This document shows positions 1 through 12,800 of a stretch of 64,000 nucleotides of DNA, piece by piece; position 1 is the stretch's first letter; each line of letters begins with the position of its first letter. The position numbers and the translations under genes were made by a program. Source of the DNA: Sialis fuliginosa (Eukaryota > Arthropoda > Insecta > Megaloptera > Sialidae); the NCBI GenBank assembly GCA_961205875.1, contig OY540816.1:16874701-16938700 (forward strand), given 5' to 3'. The notes below the pieces were generated by a model. That model did no database searches and was not told the origin of the DNA. It saw only the letters and a program-made list of their open reading frames with translations.

Positions 1-1519
1 ATAAGTGATATACAGTGGGTTAACTTTTCTTAATTATGTATCAGTAAATCATGTTTTGTTTCACTGAATAACTTATTAAAATTAAAGGGATAAGGTAGTC
101 TGTAAAAAATGAATATGGTTAGAGTTCTGCAATTTTTGAAAAAATGTGTAAGGTCTCTTCGAGAAAATAAGTTTAGGACTACTGATACAGAGTCGGCGTT
201 AGCAAGTCTGGCGCTCTGGGAGAGATTTATTTTTCCGCCATCTCTCCCCCTAAAAAAATGTTCAAAAATCACCAAAAATGTGAATTAAAATTGATAAATT
301 AACAAAAGTTGAATAGTTAATATTTCAGCTTGGCGCGATCCTACAGACTCCAACTTTTTTTTAAATATAGCTTACACTATTTACTTTAAGACTATCAAAT
401 ACCCTAAGACCGTCGAGACCCCCTTCCCCTATTATTAACAAATACGTTGAATAGTTAATATCTTAGAATCAGCTTAGCGCGATCCTACAGACTCCAAAAA
501 AGTTTTCTCAAACAAAATTATAGCCTGTATACTTTGAAACAAAAAAGTTACTTATGCTCCATTGTACGCCCCCTTCCCTAGCTGTGCTGATATATTAGAT
601 ATTATGTAAGCTAAATAATAAATTAATCGACAACAAATATTTTTATAAAACTAACAAAAGTTGTATACATTTCCCATCGATTAAGCATAACAACAACACT
701 AGAATTATTAATGCATTAAATCCATACAGACAACAATAGAAATTGATGGTTTTAAAACCGAAAGTCACAGACTATATTATTGTTTATTTTACAATAACAA
801 AACTGATTACACGAATAATTTAGATGTAACCTAAATAACAATTAAACTGTAACAACGACTCCACATGTTTTACCAAACATTTACAAGTGTTGTACAACGC
901 GCGGTGATTTCAATGCGTGTCAATGCAGTCGCGCGTCTAAGATGGCCATGTGTCTTCAACGACATGCGATTAGTCAACCCGAGTGTGATTTATATTGTAA
1001 ACATACATATGTATATGCATTGAGGTATGATTGTGTACATATGACTATTTCAGATTTAAATCAGGGACGTAGGAAAAATAAATACATTTAAATGATTTTA
1101 GATCTAATAAGGGAAGATACCGAACACGTAGATTTGAAAAAAATAGTAAAGGGAGGTCGAGGTAAGGTACGCAAAAAAATTACTGCGGTAATTCACTCTC
1201 CTTAGAGTGTTTATTTTAGTATTCTCAAACGATAAGAGATAAATAAAAGTTATTATTATTTAGTTTAAAAAATATTAATGTTTAAACAAATTTTGTCTAT
1301 AACAATTTAACTACATTTAATTTAAATTAAATAAAATAATATTCTATAAAGATTTTTACGTGCAAAATCTAAATAAAAAAAGAGCCCTTGAATCATTGGC
1401 TCTAAGTCCATTTAGTCCAATGAGTAAGGAGAGCCTACCAACGCCGGTTTTAAAGTTTAAAAAAAAGGACACTGTTTTCGACTTCAGAAAATCTTATCAC
1501 TTTATGTAGAGACCAATAA
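1..1519. other. Intergenic, no gene recognised
   Basis: No convincing exon is seen. A direct repeat of about 80 bp occurs at roughly 288-350 and 430-500; both copies carry the phrase gcgatcctacagactccaa. A patch at about 890-985 is clearly richer in CpG than its surroundings and contains a short open frame from an ATG at 939 (about 50 codons) without recognisable similarity. It could be a promoter or first exon, but nothing proves this. Confidence 0.5.
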
Positions 1520-1751
1520 CAGGGCTGTAACTATACTGGAGCAGTGCCCCGGGGCCCCCTTAACTTTATTTATTATTAATTAAAATTAGTGTAAAATTCA
1601 AACTGGCAAGAAAAAAATGTCATTTAAATCAAATTTAGTAATAAGTATGCAGGGAGTGACAAAAAAGGTTTTCAATTTTTATTTTGCATATTCTGGGGTC
1701 TCCTCGGTCATTTCTTTCCCCGGGGCCCCCGAGCCTCTAGTTAAAGCCCTG
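1520..1751. mobile_element. hAT-type MITE, 232 bp
   Basis: The ends are inverted repeats, CAGGGCTGTAACTA on the left and TAGTTAAAGCCCTG on the right. The element is flanked by a perfect 8-bp duplication, accaataa, at 1512-1519 and 1752-1759. An 8-bp duplication with CAG...CTG ends is the hallmark of hAT transposons. There is no coding capacity, so it would have been moved by a transposase from elsewhere. The interior has two GC-rich ccccggggcccc tracts near the ends that can pair. Confidence 0.88.
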
Positions 1752-2459
1752 ACCAATAAAGTTATTTTTCGTTAAATAAATAACGGATAAGTTGTGCAGT
1801 AGGTACTAAAACTATTATACAGAATACAAAATTAATTAATTCATATTTATAAATCTAAATTATTACAAAAATCTTGTAAGGTACTGATACACATTTTATT
1901 CAGTAGTTACTTTTTCTCAATATATTCTTTTCTGTACATCCTGTACACTAATGTATAAATATTTAAGGCACGCAACTTTGGTAATACGACTATTAATTTA
2001 TTAACAAAAATTCACCGGATGCATATATCATATGTAACGTTATTTGATAATTTCCTTTTTATGAATAGATCTGATTTTCAGATTTTTCATGCTCATTAAA
2101 AACCGATATTTTGACGCAATTTCGAAGTGGTGTGTATATAATTAGTTACACCTTATTAAATACCTATATATTATTTATTAATTTGATTTCCAATAACATT
2201 GTTTGTACATTTTATTGACATAAATTTTTTTTTCTATAAATATATATGTTTAAGTTGTGAACTTTCATCGGAAATCTTATATTGTATCAATGTTATAAAT
2301 TCTTTTTTATTCACTGTTAAAAATTTTTGTAAATTTACTACATTTTTACTAAGCAGTTGCTTTGTAAAATTACAAACTCTCGTATTGTATTGGAATTTTC
2401 AAACGCATTCGTAGTAATATTGCAATTTGTAATAACAAGAGTACTAAGCAGGTTGCAAT

Positions 2460-3290
2460 TTTACAAATTTTTTGTATTCGTCAGAAACTTGTTGTAATTT
2501 TACCATTCAAAGTTGTAGAATTAAATCTAAAGTTTTGTAAAATTTCCATACATATTCGGAATTTAATTTTACCACAATTATCTGTAAAATTACTAACCAA
2601 AATTTGCAATTACAATCTCAAGAAGTGATTGGAAATTTACAAATCATTATTTATTTTTTCAAATTCTGTTTGCATTTTTACAAAAATTCATTCAAGTCAT
2701 GAGCGCTATGTATTTTTACAAGTCTTGTTTGTAATTTTAAGTCTAAAACTTTGTAAAATTTCTACACATATTCGGAATTTAATTTTACCACATTTATCTG
2801 TAAAATTACTAACCAAAATTTGCAATTACAATCTCAAGAAGTGATTGGAAATTTACAAATTATTATTTATTTTTTCAAATTCTGTTTGCATTTTTACAAA
2901 AATTCATTCAAGTCATGAGCGCTATGTATTTTTACAATTCTTATTTGTAATTTCAAGTCTAAAACTTTGTAAAATTTCTACACATATTCGGATTTTGATT
3001 TTACCAAGATTAATAGTAAAATTACTAACCGAAACTTGCAGTTACAATTACAGGAAATTTACAAATCATTACTTTTTTTTTGAAAATTCTGTTTGCATTT
3101 TTACAAAATTTCTTTCAAGTCATGAGCGCTATGTATTTTTACAATTCTTGTTTGTAATTTCAAGTCTAAAATTTTGTAAAATTTCTATACCTATTTGTAG
3201 TCTAATCTTACTACAGTTATCAAAAAAATGACTAACTGAAATACGTAATCCAAATTGCAAAAAGTGATTGAAAAATTGTAAAACTTTAAT
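2460..3290. repeat. Tandem array, about 216 bp period, about 4 copies
   Basis: Units repeat with a spacing of about 216 bp (for example the phrase gaaatttacaaatcatta near 2631, 2847 and 3055). The last copy is diverged. Each unit carries several short motifs of the type ttgtaaaatttc / gtaaaattactaac. The period is a multiple of three, so open frames persist across units (2629-3231), but the translated products are low-complexity and resemble no protein. I treat them as non-coding. Confidence 0.8.
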
Positions 3291-4099
3291 TACTTTAGAT
3301 TTGTTTATATTTTTACTAGTGTCTCTTACAATCATATAGTTTTATGTAATCTTCTAATTCTGCTGTGTAGTTTCAAGTATAAAACTTGGTATATTTATTT
3401 TGCATTTTTATAAAATTGTGACTTATGCAGATTTAAAATTTAATTTGAATGCAGTTCTAAGTAAAATTAGTAGCAAACATTTATACTTGAATTGCAAGTA
3501 TGAAGTATAGATTATAAAAAAATATTTTTTTTTTATTAAAATGTTTTAATATACATGTTGTTTCTGAATATGAAATATGTTAGTTTTATAAAAAAAACCT
3601 CATAGAATCGATCAAGTGTATAAAAAAAATTGTGAAAGAACCGAATTATTCACTGTGGTAAAAAATAGTGATAAAATTTAATTGTAAGTGTAATAGGGTA
3701 TGTTCAAAACTGCATATCAACATTTTTTATATTTGAAAGTAAGTAAATCTTTGCTAATTATTATTTATGAATTATATATAAACTGGTCAAAATGCCTAAA
3801 ACAACCTTTATAAATGCTCCATATGCCGGTGTAAAACAACCTTTAATTTTATTCGAATTTGCAAGTCCCGACCAGCATAGAAAAAATCATTGTTGCGTTT
3901 CTTTTGACATGCCGACACAAGTATAGAACAGTGATTCTCAAAGTGTGGGTCGCGACTCCTAGGAAGGTCGCAGAAAAATTGATGACATAAACCGAGTTTA
4001 GTAAGCAAACAATTATTTTTTACTTGGTGTGAAAACAGTGTCCACTATTCGCTGAATTAACAATGACAGTTCTCTTGCCATTTGCAACCAACTTATTTA

Positions 4100-5478
4100 T
4101 AGGCGAGCGGATTATCGAGTCTAGCTCGCTTAGAAATGACAATAACCGACCAATCGACGTTCTAGTGGCTAAAAATGATTTTATTAAATTCTTTATATTT
4201 TTCTGAGAAAAAACATCTATATACATGATATTTTTTTATGCGGTCCTTCAATAGGTACACACATTTTTTTGTTTAATAAATCTAAATCTGCATTAAAAAA
4301 TCTGAAAAAATTATGTAAGCTTCATTGGATTAAAATGAACATTTTTTGTCTCATAAACTTTTTTTTAAAATCAATTGTTTTGAAGATAAAAAATATTTAT
4401 ACTTTAAAAATAGCGAAAAATTCGTATATTTGTGATTTTTTTTCTCGGAAACTAATTGTTCAATCAAAATAAATCAAAAACAAAAAGAATCAGCCAACTT
4501 TGAACTATAACTATATTTTTTTTCATTTTGATCATTACTGTAATTAAATGTAAAAACTTCATTAGAGCCGAACTCACTCTTTGCGCCGTAAATCGATACC
4601 ATGGCTGGCTACAACATTCATTTAATAATAATTGAAGTATTTAAATACTGGGATGAATGCATCAATAAAAACACTTTAGAATATTTTTATTGCACATTTA
4701 TTTGTCACGATTATTTTCTTTATTATAATATTATACTTATCAGAACATCTACAAAAAATATTTCTGTTCTTGTTGCGGAAAATTTCCTTGTACAGCTAAA
4801 ACATGCTCTTGTTTGGATTTAGATTTAAAATGTTGTTCAGTTTGTAGATGTTTTGATAAGTGTAACAATAAAGAAAATAATTGTAACAAATAAATGTGCA
4901 ATAAAAATATTCTAAAGTGTTTTTATTGAAACTTTCATCCCAGTATTTAAATATTTCAATTATTAAACGAAAATTGTAGCCAGCCATGGTATCGATTTAC
5001 GGCGCAAGGAGTGAGTTCGGCTCTAATGAAGTTTTTACATTTAATTACAGTAATAATCAAAATGAAAAAAAATCTAATTATAGTTTAAAGTTGGCTGATT
5101 CTTTTTGTTTATGTTTTATTCTGATTGAACAATTAGTTACCGAGAAAAAAATTCACAAATATACGAATTTTTCGCTATTTTTAAAGTTAAAATATTTTTT
5201 ATCTTCAAAACTATAGCTTTAAAAAAAAAGTTTATGAGACAAAAAATGTTTATTTTAATCCAATGAAGCTTACATAATTTTTTCAGATTTTTTAATGCAG
5301 ATTTAGATTTATTAAACAAAAAAATGTGTGTACCTATTAAAGGACCGCATAAAAAAATATCATGTATATAGATGTTTTTTCTCAGAAAAATATAAAGAAT
5401 TTAATAAAATCATTTTTAGCCACTAGAACGTCGATTGGTTGGTTAGTGTACTCGAAATAGCTGTAATCCGCTCGCCCT
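4100..5478. mobile_element. Fold-back element, about 1.38 kb
   Basis: Two long inverted arms meet near 4800. The left arm begins with GGCGAGCGGATTA at 4102 and the right arm ends with TAATCCGCTCGCCC at 5477. Arm similarity is visible throughout: the plus-strand frame from 4601 and the minus-strand frame from 4987 both begin MAGYN and continue with near-identical residues, and the same holds for the pair starting at 4269 (plus) and 5319 (minus). Those frames are by-products of the inverted arms, not genes. TA dinucleotides flank both ends, but no longer target duplication is clear, so the superfamily is uncertain. Confidence 0.8.
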
Positions 5479-6226
5479 ATTATACGAAATGGTATTTTCA
5501 GTACTGACCAACATCAAAACAAAGCCGCGCTCACTCATCACATTAAATTTAATTTAAAATATTTTAAGTAAACTCAATTAGTTAGTTAAGTTAATGTCGA
5601 AAAATATACAAATAATATTTTGTTCAAAGATGTACTCGAGATAAGTTATTAACTTGTTATTAATTATTATTGATATTAAATTTCGCTATTAATCACAATT
5701 ATGAGTGATTCAATTCAAAAAGTTTGAGAAATACTGGTATAGAACATAGTTTCATGTGAACGCGCTGGCGGAAGGGGTAAATTTTGTTACATTTTATTTT
5801 CTCACGATGCTAAGCTACTGCGTATGAGCAATAATACGATTTTTGAACAGTCGTTATTAAAAATTTGTTGTGTAAAGATTGATGCTGCTACAAGTGATTT
5901 TTTATAATTCTGTTGTTTAATCCAATAATTGTTTTTAACGTTTATTGAATATATATCTGTTATAATTCAGGTAACTTTTTCACCTACTTACATCTTTAAG
6001 CTGTAGCCATTTGTCTAAACAAATGATTTTTATTTTTGGAGTTAAAATTTTAAGGCAAAAGAAATATTTTCTTGTTTCAAATAATTTTTTTCCAAAACTA
6101 AGATTTTAATATTTGAAATGTGTAATCAAATTTTGATCAGTGTTTTAAAATTTCACGACAAATAAGTATAACTTCTAACGCGTGTACATAAGTACACATA
6201 CCCACTTTTTGTTTTGTTTTTTATAG
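5479..6226. other. Intergenic, nothing recognised
   Basis: AT-rich sequence between the fold-back element and the DUF4806 pseudogene. I see no exon, RNA gene or clear repeat. It could contain an upstream exon of the pseudogene, but none is recognisable. Confidence 0.4.
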
Positions 6227-7629
6227 ACATGGATCATAAATATCGTCTTATATTATATTATATTATATATACATGGCTTCATTTTGAAGAAGATTCTGAT
6301 AAGGTATATTGCAAATATATGCCAGGCCTGCTTGATGATCCAAATGTATGCGAAGAACTGCAAGAAATGGTGAAAAATTTAGAACCACCCAAATCTACAT
6401 AGCCAACATTTCTAGTGGATATTCGCGGAAGTGCTCGTAAGTAATGATATGTTATTTTAAAATAAATTCTTTACCACAATATTAATTTTTTTACATTTTA
6501 TTAATTTTTTATGAGCAAAAAAAATATTTTGACATATTATTAATCAATTTTTTAGATACTTATAAAGAAGCTGAAAATAAAATCGTTGAGTTAGAAACAA
6601 AACCATATGTATACTCGACAGCAAATGAAGAATCTGCAAAAAAAAAGCAGATACTGATAAGAAGGCTCTGAAGCGCAAATTTGTTGCAAAGAATAAAGAG
6701 CTCATTAACAAACAATTTAGTCAAGCAGCATTGAAATGGACAGACGATCTTGGTATAAAAATTCGTAAGTAGTTTTAATTTTTTTTGGTAAAATTTTTTG
6801 TTATAAATATGCAACAAATATATTTTTTTTAATGTTAGATTCATCTAATCCTAAAAGTCAACACACAAAAAGAAAAAAATTGAATTCTAAATCGATTTCA
6901 ATCCCAAGTTGTCACCCATCTGATGACACTGACATTAAGTCAACTTCAACGGAATTTTCCAGTGATGAAGACAACACTAACGGATTAGATCCAAACAATA
7001 TATTAAATCCAAAAAGGATTGTAAAAAAAAACGCTGAAGAAAAACTCGAGACCAGTGCAAATCAACCAATGACAATAGGTAAAAACATACATCGTTTTTT
7101 TTTTCTTTAATGTGTATTGGAAACGTGATTTTTTTTGTTACAGAAGATCTGCATCAATTCATATCGAGCTGTTTTGTAAGCATCGGCAAACGTTTGTCAA
7201 ATTTAGGAAGTCAATTAACCAATTATTCAACCAGATTACAAAGCCTTGAAAATGTCATTGAAAAACTTCATAATTCAACAAGCATTTTGAGTGACGAAAT
7301 CAGTAACTCTGAGAGTGAATTTGACATGATTCTTCCACTACAAAATGAAGAAAGTTTTATTAAATTTAATGATAAAATTAAAAATGATGTTGATTTTAAA
7401 AAAAAATTGGTAAGTAATCACAAATAAAATTATTATTTTTTTATATAAGCCCTATTTTATATAATTCGTTTATAAGACATGAATAATAATTTTCTTTTTT
7501 TAGATTTACAAATTGTTATGCTAAATAAACAAGACAGTAGATATAACCAAGAATATTGGAAAGATACTCCGTGCCTACATTACTCGTGATTTGGCAATTA
7601 ATTATGTGGCAATCAAAACGTCAGAATAA
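6227..7629 (+). pseudogene. Decayed DUF4806-domain gene, five exons
   Basis: Exons: 6227-6436, 6556-6764, 6839-7078, 7144-7409 and 7504-7629, all with GT-AG borders whose phases join correctly. The C-terminal part (EFDMILPLQNEESF, then DVDFKKKL, then KNIGKILRAYITRDLAINYV) matches my memory of DUF4806, a domain of unknown function common in insect proteins of multi-copy families. The middle is a Ser/Asn/Lys-rich low-complexity linker followed by a helical segment. Three lesions are visible: an in-frame TAG at 6400-6402, a one-base frameshift at a run of nine A (6638-6646), and an in-frame TAA at 7522-7524 inside DUF4806. The 5' end is uncertain; the first ATG in exon 1 is at 6229. Introns are kept, so this is a non-processed pseudogene. 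It lies between two tandem-repeat arrays. Confidence 0.72.
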
Positions 7630-7829
7630 TCTTCAAAAAAAATTTAAAATTTGTGTTAGCATTAAATTATGTTATTATTTTCATAATATAAATTATTGAT
7701 AACACTGTTATAATTAATGACATATGTTTAATTGTTAATTAAATAATTAATAAATTAATATTTAATAAATATTTTATATTTAACACTAAAATACGCTGTT
7801 GTAGCATTCATTGATTTAACAATTTTTTT

Positions 7830-8660
7830 CAGTAAAATTACAGTCTGATATTGAAATAAAGCTATGCAAGTAATATCCCGATGCATAGTAATATTGCAAC
7901 GAGCGGTTTGTATTTTTTTCAAATTGACTTGATGTAAGTTGGGTAGTAAAAATTCAATACTGCAACAAATAGTTTGTAATTTTTCGAAACTAAATTGGTA
8001 TTAGTTGGGTTGAAAAATTACGATATATGGTTGTAAAATTACTAAATGTATTTAATCTAATTTGTTTAGTAAAATTCCGACTATTGTATTGTAATATTAC
8101 TAAACAATTTTTTAATAAAGGTTAGTAATATTGCAACAAATAGTTTGTAATTTTTCTAAACTAAATTGGTATAAATTGTCTAGTATAATTACAATAAATT
8201 TTTGTAAAATTACTAAAATTATTAGAAACATTTGGCTTAGTAAAATTACGAATAATGTACAGTAATATTACTAAACATAAGTCTAGTAAATGATTAGTAA
8301 TTTTGCGACAGATGATTTGTAATAGTTTAAAATTGAGTTGTGATAAATTGTATAGTAAATTTACAAAACTGTGTTCCATAATTCCGAAAATTGTGGTGCG
8401 TAAAAACTTCCTACACATTTTTGTAAAATTACTAAAATTATTAGAAACATTTGGCTTAGTAAAATTACGAATAATGTACAGTAATATTACTAAACATAAG
8501 TCTAGTAAATGATTAGTAATTTTGCGACAGATGATTTGTAATAGTTTAAAATTGAGTTGTGATAAATTGTATAGTAAATTTACAAAACTGTGTTCCATAA
8601 TTCCGAAAATTGTGGTGCGTAAAAACTTCCTACACATTTTTGTAAAATTACTAAAGAAAT
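7830..8660. repeat. AT-rich array with two near-identical 219-bp units
   Basis: From about 7830 the motifs gtaaaattac, agtaatattgcaac and tttgtaatttttc recur at short spacing. Within this, 8201-8419 and 8420-8638 are two essentially identical 219-bp units. As 219 is a multiple of three, a minus-strand frame stays open from 8718 to 8161 with a duplicated 73-residue block; the product is low-complexity and not convincing. The motif vocabulary is the same as in the array at 2460-3290. Confidence 0.8.
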
Positions 8661-8743
8661 TTTTGACAGTGTTTATTTTTGACAAATAACGTTTAAAACA
8701 AATTAAATCTAATTTCAAAATTAAGATTTACCATATTAATCGT

Positions 8744-8878
8744 ATTTGATCTACGTAGATCTACAATTAACTAGCTTACTAACATAAGTAGTAGATTTAA
8801 GTGGATCTATGCAGATCTAAGGGAAAAAAAATGTTTTTTTAGAGAAAAAAGATCTACTTTGATCTACGAAGATCAAAT
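8744..8878. mobile_element. Small inverted-repeat element
   Basis: The left end reads ATTTGATCTACGTAGATC and the right end GATCTACGAAGATCAAAT, an inverted pair. The interior has further gatcta repeats. It has no coding capacity and no clear target duplication. A MITE is the likeliest reading. Confidence 0.5.
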
Positions 8879-9785
8879 AAATTTTTTCTTAGGTACTTTC
8901 TACTTATACTAACATTATTATTTCATATTATATTAACGTCTATACTTTAGTATAAATTAAATTTAATATGGGCACTTAAAAAGTTGCGTGATTTTTTTAA
9001 ATTAAATAATAATTTTATTTTTTATTTTTTATATATTATTTAATTAACACTAACAATAAAACTATTAATCATTACTGTTATTTTAATGAAACAAAATACA
9101 TTAATTTAATAAAATTTGATGTGTCTAATTTTCAAGGATTGGTTTCATTTACAAATTCTATTGTTTTATTTTTTATATGTACTATAAAAATTATGTGCAC
9201 AGATACTACGAGGGTTGAGTTTCAACATATGTTATAGAATAGATACATTATAATTATATGAAAACCAAAACAAATCATGTTTACTGCTCACAACATTTCC
9301 TAATTGTAAATGTAGGAATGCCATTACAATATATGTACATAAAATAAGTCAATTAAATATGTATATAATTCATGATATAATTTCTAGATATCTTTTAAAA
9401 ATATATTCATTTATTATCATTACAACAGTTTTAACAACATGGTGTTAAAATAAATCATTTAAATATGTATATAATTTATGTTCTAATTTCTAAGTATATT
9501 TTTTTCTTCATTACCCATGTATATGAAATATACGTACATAGTATAAGTATTTGTTAAAGCGTGTATCTGTCGGTCTGTCTGTCATATAACATTTTTTCTT
9601 ATTTCAAAAATAATTCGAAAATTGACAAGAATAATAAAAATCCATTTCCAGTTTAGTAATTACGTTAAAAAAATTCATTTGGAGTAGAGAATATTATTAT
9701 CTTTAATTTACGCCCTTTCATTTTATTCTATCTTTTTTAAAGTTTATCAGAAACACGTTTTAATAAAAAAAGAATCAAGTGCACT
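8879..9785. other. Intergenic, nothing recognised
   Basis: Very AT-rich sequence with short repeated phrases such as aaatatgtatataatt (near 9357 and 9461). No exon is seen, although an upstream coding exon of the serpin should exist somewhere 5' of 9882. Confidence 0.4.
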
Positions 9786-9841
9786 GTTTACTGTCAGTAT
9801 TACGTATAAGAAAGTCCCGTGGCTTCTATGGCAGATATTAT
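9786..9841. repeat. Dispersed repeat shared with ABCC copy 1 intron 2
   Basis: A stretch of about 55 bp containing cagtattacgtataagaaa and tggcagatatt recurs with few changes at about 34083-34137. It lies just upstream of the first recognised serpin exon. It is probably a transposon remnant. Confidence 0.6.
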
Positions 9842-9881
9842 TAATTAATGATTAATTTGTATTATCAATTACATTTTTCAG

Positions 9882-12800
9882 TGTCACAATTACAACAGTT
9901 TCAACAACATGGCGTTCTCTCCCTACGGCGTAGCCGCTGTTCTCGTAGCTCTCTATGAAGGCGTAGCAGGTGCAGCAAGGATAGAAATTCGCAATGCTGC
10001 AAGATTACCAAAACGACTAGATATAGTTAGAGTTGGATTCAGAGATATCCATCGATTATTAAGGGTAATTATTATTCATATTTTATTGTCAACATTTTAA
10101 TATTAAACCTTAGTAAATAAGACAGGACTGTTACATCGCCGCATCAACATCGCATCGACATTAATAATTCTAACCGTGTAAGTGAGTTGACACGACCATT
10201 TTACAGTACTGTCTTATTTGCCAAGGCTTGAGTGAGTAGAAGTTTTCTTAAATGTTGTATTTGGAATATATTATACATATATAACTATGTGCTATGGGCT
10301 TCAGAAGTCGTCTGCCACCCTAAAGGTCAGAATCGCTCACAACAGATTAAAAAATACATCATTGGTTATCTTTTTCTAGGGCGGAGCTTATATAGTTACA
10401 TCATTTTAAATAAAAACACAAATATACGTCTATTTCATTAATTAATTTTACATCAAGTTTAACATATTTAAATACTAAAATTCGGAATATCAAATATTTA
10501 TTGCCACAAAATTTACTTATACAATTTTGAATGAAAACTGGTCGACCACTTCTGCATCCAATTTTACGTATATAATGTTTTGTGATAAAAACGTTCAATA
10601 TTGTTTATTAGTGTTAGATCTACAAATTTCTATAAGAGAAATCCATGTTGCGACTGTTTCAGCTTTTTTTATGTAATTTTCAGAAACCCATGAAGATGTT
10701 CTCCATAATATTCATGTGCTAGTTTTATTAATACAACTTTAAAAATATCTCATAAAGAAGCGACGACTACCCAGAAACCATAGATAACCATGAAAAGTAA
10801 AAAACTTCAGTTTTTACCTTTTTTTTAAAGATTATTTGCCAAAGTTAACGATAAACTTCTTTACATAACACTTTTAGTAAATGTAAATCGTATAAAAACA
10901 TTTGTTTTCTCGACTCAAGTTGTATGCAGCCAATTATTTTGTCTTCTAAAAAGAATAATCTATAATATTGACTGACCTTAACTTAAACCCTAACTAACTC
11001 ATGACAAAAAAATAAAAATGAAACAATAAATTCTTCATTCGTGATTTAAACAATTATCAATTGAAACGCAGTAAGTATTTGTTGTTGTGAGCCAAACAGG
11101 ATACACGGAGGTTTAAGAAGATATAATTTATGTGTTTTTAACACAAATTACAGATAAACAATACGTATTTGATAATCACGACTCCAATTAGAAGAACAAA
11201 TAGGATCTTAACAGGTCATGATTATCAGGGCCATCTTCGACAAGGATAATATTTATATGTAGTGGGTACTTTATTAGGATTATTATTTTTCACCAGACCG
11301 CTGATCGAAAAATTAAAAATTTACCATTGCTTTCCTTATACCTTTATAATAATTTGCTATATAATGCTAAGATTTGTTCGATTTATATGATTATGGTTCA
11401 TTATGAAGTTCATAATGACAACACCCGACATTAACTATAAAATACTTATACCTTTATACAGGGCTTTTTTGTAATGCAACGCGGTAGAACGGCGTTCCGG
11501 CACCTTTTTTTTCATGGCATAGGAAAAGCTGCTTTAAATTTAATTATAATTTTCTTTAGTATAGGCATCTTTTTTTTTTAAAGCCCTGCCTTTATATAAG
11601 AAAAGTAGGATTCAAAATGGATTTGCGTATCAATCGATCAAATTTAAGTATTTTACAATGCAGTACTAAATAGTTACAAAATTTATTTATAAGTTTGGTA
11701 GTGAAAATTATTTTTTTCGGTAAAGTTGTTAAAAAATATTTTGATTTCTTCAAAATTTGCAATTTTCTCATGTGTTTTTATATTAACGAGACCCCCAAAG
11801 ATTTTGCCTTAAACAATTTTTTATTTAATATCTGGAGAACCCATTGAAATTTGATTATCGGTTTAGTATTAATATACATGTTATCGATTACCAGTATCAA
11901 CCAATGATTATTTATACCACGAATGTGGTGGCTCTTTGATTTTTATCTATTATTTTTTTGTACTTTTTTTCCCTATGTTTGGTACTTTTATAAAGTCATA
12001 TGATAAAAAATACACAGAAATATACTTTGTTAATTTGTCATAAGATCAACCGTTTACAAGAAAGAGAGGTTTGCAGAATTTAACTTAATACGGATTCAAA
12101 TTAACCAACTGTAATAAGGGCACATTTTTCCCCAAACTAACAGTAGCAATGGTATTAGATTTTATTAATTATATAAATATTCATAAAAACTAATACAACG
12201 CGGTCGAAACCGCGAGTGGGCCCATAGTACAATATATTTATTTACAATTGTTTCAAAACGATTTGTCTTATATAGCTTTTACCACACAGGCTATGCATCT
12301 TTTAAAATGAAATAATTTACGAAATTAAAAATAAATAAAAATAACTACAGGGTTGTCCGTAAAAAACCGGCTCTGGCCAAATAATTCATCCCAAATCGTA
12401 CACAGCAACCTTGAGAAGAAAAACGCGAATACAAAAGGATTAATTGGATCGTGCGAAATCATACACTATTTGCAATATTATTTTAACGACATAACAATTC
12501 AATTGCATCTAACCTTGGATTGTTTGGTTGTCATTATTTCAAAATTATGTTAGTCATCCGCGCACTGACCATAGCATATGAATTATTCCACTCAAATGAG
12601 AAGATGTGTAGTATAGACTTAAAGAATCATGACACACAGCGAAAAATTTAGTCATAAAGAAACCAGATTACAGGATGTGTAATTATTTCGCTGAAATCGG
12701 AAGATCTGCTCATTCATACTAAAACAAAAATTAAATGGTAGCTGTATTCTATTATTTTAATAAAATTAAAAAACAAAAACTAGAAAAAATCAAAGGTTTG

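Noticed and set aside
2629-3231. Plus-strand open frames MEIYK... in the left tandem array
   Set aside because: Also a result of a repeat period divisible by three in AT-rich satellite-like DNA.
3929-3990. hAT-like start cagtgattctcaaagtgtgg
   Set aside because: Looks like a hAT terminus, but no matching inverted end or 8-bp duplication could be found, so it is not listed as an element.
4601-4987. Mirror-image open frames beginning MAGYN on both strands
   Set aside because: They are the two arms of the fold-back element read outward-in; no protein family is recognisable.
8161-8718. 185-codon minus-strand open frame with a duplicated 73-residue block
   Set aside because: The frame stays open because two identical 219-bp units are a multiple of three in length. 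The product is low-complexity and resembles nothing; no splice or start context supports it.
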